Shown: piece after piece, positions 5,212 to 9,703 of the stretch
Layout: every line of letters begins with the position of its first letter
How positions within the stretch are numbered: the first letter of the stretch is position 1
From: an uncultured Collinsella sp.
GTDB lineage: Bacteria > Actinomycetota > Coriobacteriia > Coriobacteriales > Coriobacteriaceae
Length of the DNA stretch: 9,703 nucleotides
Reading direction: 5' to 3'
Assembly: GCA_905198825.1 (NCBI GenBank)
Contig: CAJKEF010000031.1
Coordinates: forward strand, 1 to 9,703
The notes under the pieces: model-generated
Databases searched by the model: none
What the model was told of the DNA's origin: nothing
The model's input: only the letters and a program-made list of their open reading frames with translations
Program-made: the position numbers and the translations under genes

Positions 5212-8037
5212 TTACCCCGTGTTTTGCAAACCTGCCGAGACGCCGGTCACAGTCGAAAGAATCAGGCTCATGTACTCGGCCTTCTTCTCCTCGGCCATCT
5301 CGTCCTGGTTCATACGCACCTCGCGAAGGGCGCGAACCTGGGCGATGGACAGGGCGTCGACATAGGGGTTACGCACGCGAACGGCGCAGCCGAGCACGCG
5401 GCGGCGCTGCAGCGGCCACTCGTCACCAACGATGGCAAGGACCCACTTACGCGTGAGCTGCATCTCGGTAAAGACCTTCTCGGACAGATCCTGGCGATCG
5501 CCCAGGTGCAGATACATCTTGGCGATGCGCTGGTCGGTCTTGGCGATCGACATCTCGATGTTGTCGATAAAGGTGCGGAAGAACGGCCACTCCTGGTAGG
5601 CAGCCTTAAGCTGGTCCAGATCGCCAAACTGCTCGCAGGCGGTACCCAGGCCGTACCAAGCGGCCAGATTGATGCGCGCCTGGCTCCAGCTGAAGATCCA
5701 CGGAATGGTACGCAGGTCGTCGAGCGACTTGGCACCCAGGCCGCGCTTGGCAGGACGCGAGCCGATCGGCAGCAGACCGACCTCGGTCAGCGGCGTCACG
5801 GTCGAGAACCACGGCGTAAAGTCCTCGGTGTTCAGCAGGTCCAGATAGCGCTCGTGGCTTGCGGCGTTGAGCTTCTCGGCCATATCCCAGAACTTCTGCG
5901 TAGTCTCGGTGTTGGTCTTCTCGACACTCGGGGCCGACTGCAAAAGCGTTGCGGCGGCAACGGACTCAACATGGCGCTGAGCCAGCGTGCGGTTGCCGTA
6001 ACGGGCAAAGATGACCTCGCCCTGCTCGGTGAGCTTAAAGAAGCAGTTGACCGAACCCTTGGGCTGAGCCAGCACGGCCTTATTGGCCGGGCCGCCGCCA
6101 CGGCCCACGGCACCGCCGCGACCGTGCATGAGCACCAGGTCGATATCGTTCTTCTCTGCCCACTTGGCGATGCGCTCCTGCGCGGAGTGCAGCGCGAGCA
6201 TGGCCGTGGTAGGACCGGCATCCTTGGAGGAGTCGGAGTAGCCCAGCATAACCTCCATGCGGCGGTTGGTCTGGGCAAGGCGCTTCTGCACCACGGGCAG
6301 CGTGAGCATCTGGTCGAGCACGTCGACGCAGCCCTCGAGGTCCTCGAGCTGCTCGAACAGCGGGATCACATCGAGCTCGGGGACATCCTCCTCGTGTGCA
6401 AAGGACAGGTGGGCGAGCTCAAAGACGTCGGCCACATGCTGGGCGCTCTTGGTGAACGAGATGATATAGCGGTGCGCCATCTTCTTGCCGTAGCGCTTTT
6501 GGATGGAGCCGATGGCACGGAAGGTATCGATGACCTCGCGCGTCATGGGCTGCAGGTCGCCATGGATACCGTTCTCGTGGATATCCTTGAGGGCGCGGGC
6601 GTGCACCACGGAGTGCTGACGGAACTCCATCTCGACCATATGGAAGCCGAAGGACTCGACCTGCCAGATGATGGTCTGGACCGGGCCGTAGGCAGCACGG
6701 ACGGCACCGCAGGCGGCCAGCGAACGCTGGACGACGCGCAGGTCATCCAGGAACTCGTCGGCGCTGTGGTACATGGTGTCGGTGATACGGCGCACGGTGG
6801 CGTTCAGACGGTCGGCCATGACGAGCATGACGGCGCGATGCGGCTCGTGCTCGGAGATCAGCTCGGCGCGGGCCGTGTACCGAGGGCTCATCTCGACCTG
6901 ATGGTTCCACAGGTTAATGAGCTCGGCCGACGGCTTGCTGTAGGTGGCCTCGAGCGTGAGGTTGCGGCCGATGTGGCGGCACTTGTCCTCGAGCTTGAGC
7001 ACCATGTGCGTAAAGTACTTGGCGGCGACCTCACGGCTCACCTTGGCGGTGACGTTGGGGTTACCGTCGCGGTCGGAACCGATCCAGCTGCCGGGATGGA
7101 AGAACGCCGGGCACAGCGGCGGCACAGTACCGGCCTTGTCGCCCAGCACCCAATCGTCAAAACGACGATAGATAACGGGGATAACGTCGAACAGCGTGTT
7201 ATCGAAGATGTCGATGATGGTATCGGCTTCCTCGACCGGCGTGGGCTTCTTGAGCGCGATGGGGCTCGTACGCACCAGGGCGTCGATCTCCTGCAGCATA
7301 TGGCGCTCGTTCTCCACCAGGTCGGAGCCGCCCAGACGCGGACGCTCCTCCAGCAGGTTGGAGATACGGCGGATCTTGCCCTCGACGGCCTTACGACGGG
7401 CCTCGGTGGGATGTGCGGTAAAGACAGGGTGGAACTCGAGCTTGTCGAGCAGCTCGTTGGCACCCTCGACACCCAGCTCATTCACCAGCTGGTGATAGGC
7501 AACGGTAAGCTCGTTGGCAGGATCGACCTCGGTATCGGTCGACGCACCGGCCTCGCGCTCGCGCAGCTGCGCCACACGGTAGTTCTCCTCCGACAGGTTT
7601 GCCAGATGGAAAAAGCTCGTAAAGGCGCGGACAATGACCTGCTGCTTATCGAGCGGCAGGCTGTCGATCAAATCGACGACCTCACGAAATGCCACGGCAG
7701 TGGGCTCGTCGGCGGTGGGCACGCCCTGCTCGTCGACGGCTTCGTCGGCAGCGCAGGTACCGGGGTTGCCGGCATTGACCACAATCTCGGCTGTCAAAAT
7801 CTTGTCGAACAGGTCCGCGATCTCGGGATCATACTCGCTAAGCACACGGCGCTCCAGGCGCAAGAACAGCGCCAGATTGTCGCGCAGCTCCTCGGGGATC
7901 TCGATCTCGGCGAGACGCTCCCTGGACTCGGCATTCGAGCCGATTCGGTTAACGAGGCGGTTGACCACGGCAGCGACGCGCGCCGCGGCTTCGGGTACAG
8001 ACTGGTTGCTTAGGTTCTCAGCCACGTTTCCTCCCAT
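5212..8037 (-). CDS. ppc: Phosphoenolpyruvate carboxylase
   Basis: Ppc joins bicarbonate to phosphoenolpyruvate to give oxaloacetate and phosphate, replenishing C4 acids for amino acid synthesis and for reductive fermentation to succinate. The 941-residue product is full length, somewhat longer than the 883-residue E. coli enzyme, partly through an Asp/Glu/Ala-rich insertion at about residues 90-115. Diagnostic motifs are in order: VFTAHPTEARR with catalytic H209, PGSWIGSDRDGNPNVT (315-330), MLGYSDSSKDAG (597-608), the HGRGGAVGRGGGP loop (638-650), GSRPAKR (759-765) and the C-terminal QNTG. R640 and N939 correspond by context to residues that bind the inhibitor aspartate in E. coli, so feedback inhibition is plausible. 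The ATG at 8037 has AGGAGG very close upstream (2 bases); a GTG at 8025 with GGAGG before it is an alternative start. It stands alone between its own promoter and the palindrome at 5063-5187. Confidence 0.96.
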   Translation of the reverse strand: MGGNVAENLSNQSVPEAAARVAAVVNRLVNRIGSNAESRERLAEIEIPEELRDNLALFLRLERRVLSEYDPEIADLFDKILTAEIVVNAGNPGTCAADEAVDEQGVPTADEPTAVAFREVVDLIDSLPLDKQQVIVRAFTSFFHLANLSEENYRVAQLREREAGASTDTEVDPANELTVAYHQLVNELGVEGANELLDKLEFHPVFTAHPTEARRKAVEGKIRRISNLLEERPRLGGSDLVENERHMLQEIDALVRTSPIALKKPTPVEEADTIIDIFDNTLFDVIPVIYRRFDDWVLGDKAGTVPPLCPAFFHPGSWIGSDRDGNPNVTAKVSREVAAKYFTHMVLKLEDKCRHIGRNLTLEATYSKPSAELINLWNHQVEMSPRYTARAELISEHEPHRAVMLVMADRLNATVRRITDTMYHSADEFLDDLRVVQRSLAACGAVRAAYGPVQTIIWQVESFGFHMVEMEFRQHSVVHARALKDIHENGIHGDLQPMTREVIDTFRAIGSIQKRYGKKMAHRYIISFTKSAQHVADVFELAHLSFAHEEDVPELDVIPLFEQLEDLEGCVDVLDQMLTLPVVQKRLAQTNRRMEVMLGYSDSSKDAGPTTAMLALHSAQERIAKWAEKNDIDLVLMHGRGGAVGRGGGPANKAVLAQPKGSVNCFFKLTEQGEVIFARYGNRTLAQRHVESVAAATLLQSAPSVEKTNTETTQKFWDMAEKLNAASHERYLDLLNTEDFTPWFSTVTPLTEVGLLPIGSRPAKRGLGAKSLDDLRTIPWIFSWSQARINLAAWYGLGTACEQFGDLDQLKAAYQEWPFFRTFIDNIEMSIAKTDQRIAKMYLHLGDRQDLSEKVFTEMQLTRKWVLAIVGDEWPLQRRRVLGCAVRVRNPYVDALSIAQVRALREVRMNQDEMAEEKKAEYMSLILSTVTGVSAGLQNTG

Positions 8038-8069
8038 TCCTCCTTCTATGCACGTAACATGCGGTATTC

Positions 8070-8097
8070 ATTATAGGCGCTTGAGAAATACTTTCGA
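8070..8097 (-). promoter_or_regulatory. Promoter of ppc
   Basis: A perfect TATAAT (8075-8070, minus strand) lies 16 bases after TCGAAA (8097-8092), a 4/6 match to the -35 consensus. Transcription would start near 8063, about 25 bases before the ppc start codon. Confidence 0.6.
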
Positions 8098-8171
8098 CAC
8101 TGATTGCGCTTTACCACACAAAAGTATTTTCTGCATTGCAAAGGTTTTTGCCCTAAATGGTCGTATTTCTC
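8083..8171. repeat. Three copies of a GAGAAATAC-type motif upstream of ppc
   Basis: GAGAAATACTTT at 8083-8094 (plus) is followed by its near inverse AAAGTATTTTCT at 8121-8132 and a further inverse GTATTTCTC at about 8163-8171. The first overlaps the -35 region of the predicted ppc promoter, as a repressor site would; the others lie upstream. No regulator is recognised. Confidence 0.35.
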
Positions 8172-8189
8172 GGTGGGCGGCATACGTAA

Positions 8190-8225
8190 ACGGGGGCATT
8201 CCGCATAAAAGCGAAACACCCCCGT
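8190..8225 (-). terminator. Hairpin after hisS, probable terminator
   Basis: As RNA from the minus strand, 8225-8211 and 8204-8190 form an unbroken 15-bp stem with three G-U pairs and a 6-base loop. Read from the plus strand the same bases give three mismatches, so the structure belongs to the minus-strand (hisS) transcript. It begins 57 bases after the hisS stop. The U-tract after it is short (GTTTACG), so ending may be inefficient. Confidence 0.55.
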
Positions 8226-8282
8226 AACAATCGCTCTCCATGAGCAGGGCACGTTAGCAGGCCCGAAGCTCAAAAAGATGCG

Positions 8283-9596
8283 CTACAGGCGCTCGCGAAC
8301 CGCCTCGACGACGTTGGCCAGATCGGCAAGGACCTCTTCGTGGCTCTCCATGTCGCGCACCTTGACCTTGCCGGCGGCAAGCTCGTCGCCGCCCAGGACC
8401 AGGATGAGCTTGGCGCCCACCTTATCGGCCTGCTTAAACTGGGCTTTGAGCGAACGGCCCTGATAGTCGGCCTCGGTCACGATGCCTGCGGCGCGAAGCT
8501 CCTGCGTAATGGCAAAGACGTTCTGGCGCAGCTCCTTGCCGGCGTTGGCGACATAGACGCACGGGGCCTCATCGGCACCCAGATCGCTGCCAAAGGCCTG
8601 CAGGGCCAGCAGGGCGCGCTCAAAACCGACGGCAAAGCCGACGCCCGCCGTGGGCTTGCCACCCTCGAGCTCGACCAGGCCGTCGTAGCGGCCGCCGCCA
8701 CCGATGGAGCCGACGCCGGCGCCAGGGGCCTCGACCTCAAAGACAGTGCGGGTGTAGTAGTCCAGACCACGCACCAGGGTGGGATCCTCGACATACTCGA
8801 TACCGGCGGCATCCAGATAGCGCTTGACCTGCTCGTAGTGCTCGCGGCACTCGTCGCACAGGTTGTCACCCATCAGCGGAGCCTCGGCCATGACCTCGCG
8901 GCAGTGGTCGTTCTTGCAGTCAAAGGCACGCAGCGGGTTGAGCTCGGCGCGCTCGCGGCACTCATCGCACATCTCGTCTGCGTGATCGAGGATGAACTGC
9001 TTAACCTGCTCGCGATAGGCCGGACGGCACTGGGCATCGCCCATCGAGTTAATGAGCAGACGAAGCTTGGAAAGATCGAAGCCCAGGCGCTTGTAGAACT
9101 CCATGAGCATGATGATGCACTCGGCGTCTGCCGCCGGATCGGGAGCGCCGAGCCACTCGATGCCCACCTGGTGGAACTGGCGCAGGCGGCCCTTCTGGGG
9201 ACGCTCGCCGCGGAACATGGCCTCGGCGTAGTAAGCCTTAAACGGCGTGGAGCCCTGGGGCACCAGGTTGTTCTCGACGACGGCGCGCACCACGCCGGCC
9301 GTGCCCTCGGGGCGAAGTGCCAGGCGCTGCTTGGGCTTGAGCTTGGTATCGGTACCCTCGGTAAAGACGCGCTCAAGGTTGGCGCCGCTAAACACGCGGA
9401 ACATCTCCTTGCGCACGACGTCGGTCGACTGGCCGATGCCGTGGACAAACACATCTACCTGCTCGATCGCGGGCGTCTCGATGGGTTTAAAACCAAACGG
9501 CTCGAACACGCCGGCCGCAATCAGCTGCATCTTTTGCCAGGCGCGCATCTCGGCGCCGATAAGGTCGCGGGTTCCCTCCGCCTTCTGTGCCTGCAT
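8283..9596 (-). CDS. hisS: Histidyl-tRNA synthetase
   Basis: HisS charges tRNA-His with histidine using ATP; it is a class II enzyme, usually a dimer. With ATG at 9596 the protein has 437 residues, the usual bacterial length. The catalytic core shows EGTRDL near the N-terminus, the motif 2 region LRPEGTAGVVRA (94-104) with RQFHQVGIEWLG (139-150), the histidine-specific RGLDYYTRTVFE (276-287), GGGGRYDGL (299-307) and motif 3 GVGFAVGFERAL (318-329). The C-terminal anticodon-binding domain spans about 345-437. A TTG two codons upstream (9602) also opens the frame, but AAAGG sits 9 bases before the ATG and only 3 before the TTG, so ATG is preferred. The domain inserted at about 200-255 has six cysteines in pairs (C210/C213, C227/C232, C247/C250). 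No aspS is visible on the short downstream side; ppc follows after 245 bases with its own promoter. Confidence 0.97.
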   Translation of the reverse strand: MQAQKAEGTRDLIGAEMRAWQKMQLIAAGVFEPFGFKPIETPAIEQVDVFVHGIGQSTDVVRKEMFRVFSGANLERVFTEGTDTKLKPKQRLALRPEGTAGVVRAVVENNLVPQGSTPFKAYYAEAMFRGERPQKGRLRQFHQVGIEWLGAPDPAADAECIIMLMEFYKRLGFDLSKLRLLINSMGDAQCRPAYREQVKQFILDHADEMCDECRERAELNPLRAFDCKNDHCREVMAEAPLMGDNLCDECREHYEQVKRYLDAAGIEYVEDPTLVRGLDYYTRTVFEVEAPGAGVGSIGGGGRYDGLVELEGGKPTAGVGFAVGFERALLALQAFGSDLGADEAPCVYVANAGKELRQNVFAITQELRAAGIVTEADYQGRSLKAQFKQADKVGAKLILVLGGDELAAGKVKVRDMESHEEVLADLANVVEAVRERL

Positions 9597-9638
9597 GGGC
9601 AAACACCTTTCTTTTGTATCGCGTCATAGGTAGTGGTC

Positions 9639-9644
9639 ATTATA
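9639..9644 (-). promoter_or_regulatory. -10 element of the hisS promoter
   Basis: A perfect TATAAT on the minus strand lies about 43 bases upstream of the hisS ATG. No good -35 hexamer is found 16-18 bases further up (the bases there are CGCCGC-like), so an activator may be needed or the element may be weak. Confidence 0.5.
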
Positions 9645-9679
9645 CGGCACAAACACAAACCGCGGCGGCGCATCTGACC

Positions 9680-9703
9680 GAACGAGGGTATGGGGGCTCG
9701 TTC
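9680..9703. repeat. Inverted repeat at the window edge upstream of hisS
   Basis: GAACGAG (9680-9686) and CTCGTTC (9697-9703) form a 7-bp inverted repeat with a 10-base loop. It ends exactly at the window edge and may extend further. It could be a terminator of the preceding gene or an operator for hisS. Confidence 0.35.

Noticed and set aside
5224..8013. A 929-codon plus-strand frame opposite ppc.
   Set aside because: It is the antisense shadow of ppc, produced by strong third-position GC bias. The ppc strand has all catalytic motifs.
8340..9629. A 429-codon plus-strand frame opposite hisS.
   Set aside because: Antisense shadow of hisS; its sequence has no recognisable family features and hisS is unambiguous.

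Overview
The window reads as ordinary chromosome from a GC-rich, host-associated, fermentative anaerobe. Codon choice, short intergenic gaps and protein style suggest an actinobacterium of the class Coriobacteriia, perhaps Collinsella or a relative. This assignment is an inference from composition and gene style, not a database match.

Region 1 (1-4458) is a lactate-racemase (lar) locus arranged as two converging units. On the plus strand lie the 3' part of larB, then larC, then a TetR-type regulator only 2 bases after larC. On the minus strand lie larA (nickel-pincer lactate racemase) and larD (an aquaporin-family channel, probably for lactic acid). LarB and LarC help build the nickel-pincer nucleotide cofactor, LarA uses it to interconvert D- and L-lactate, and LarD would let lactic acid cross the membrane. 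LarE, the sulfur-transfer enzyme also needed, is not in the window and may lie upstream of larB. The larC frame holds only the N-terminal module; the C-terminal (LarC2) module, which carries CTP-dependent catalysis in characterised LarC, is not encoded after it. The two units are separated by 2078-2399, which holds C/A-rich degenerate repeats and a 125-bp nested palindrome.

Region 2 (4459-5211) has no convincing gene. Next to larA it looks like a long regulated leader: a possible promoter near 4804-4832, an AT-rich inverted/direct repeat at 4691-4731, and a terminator-like hairpin at 4584-4615. At its right end, just beyond the ppc stop codon, is a second 125-bp nested palindrome.

Region 3 (5212-9703) carries two minus-strand housekeeping genes, ppc (phosphoenolpyruvate carboxylase) and hisS (histidyl-tRNA synthetase), each with its own likely promoter and a hairpin after hisS.

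The most unusual signal is the pair of 125-bp palindromic elements (2253-2377 and 5063-5187). They align without gaps in their outer stems, differ at 12 of 27 stem positions with every difference matched on the opposite arm, and share nearly invariant 12-nt internal-loop strands. This is the pattern expected of a repeated, structurally constrained RNA or DNA hairpin family. The missing LarC C-terminal module and the altered second NPA motif of LarD are the next most interesting points.
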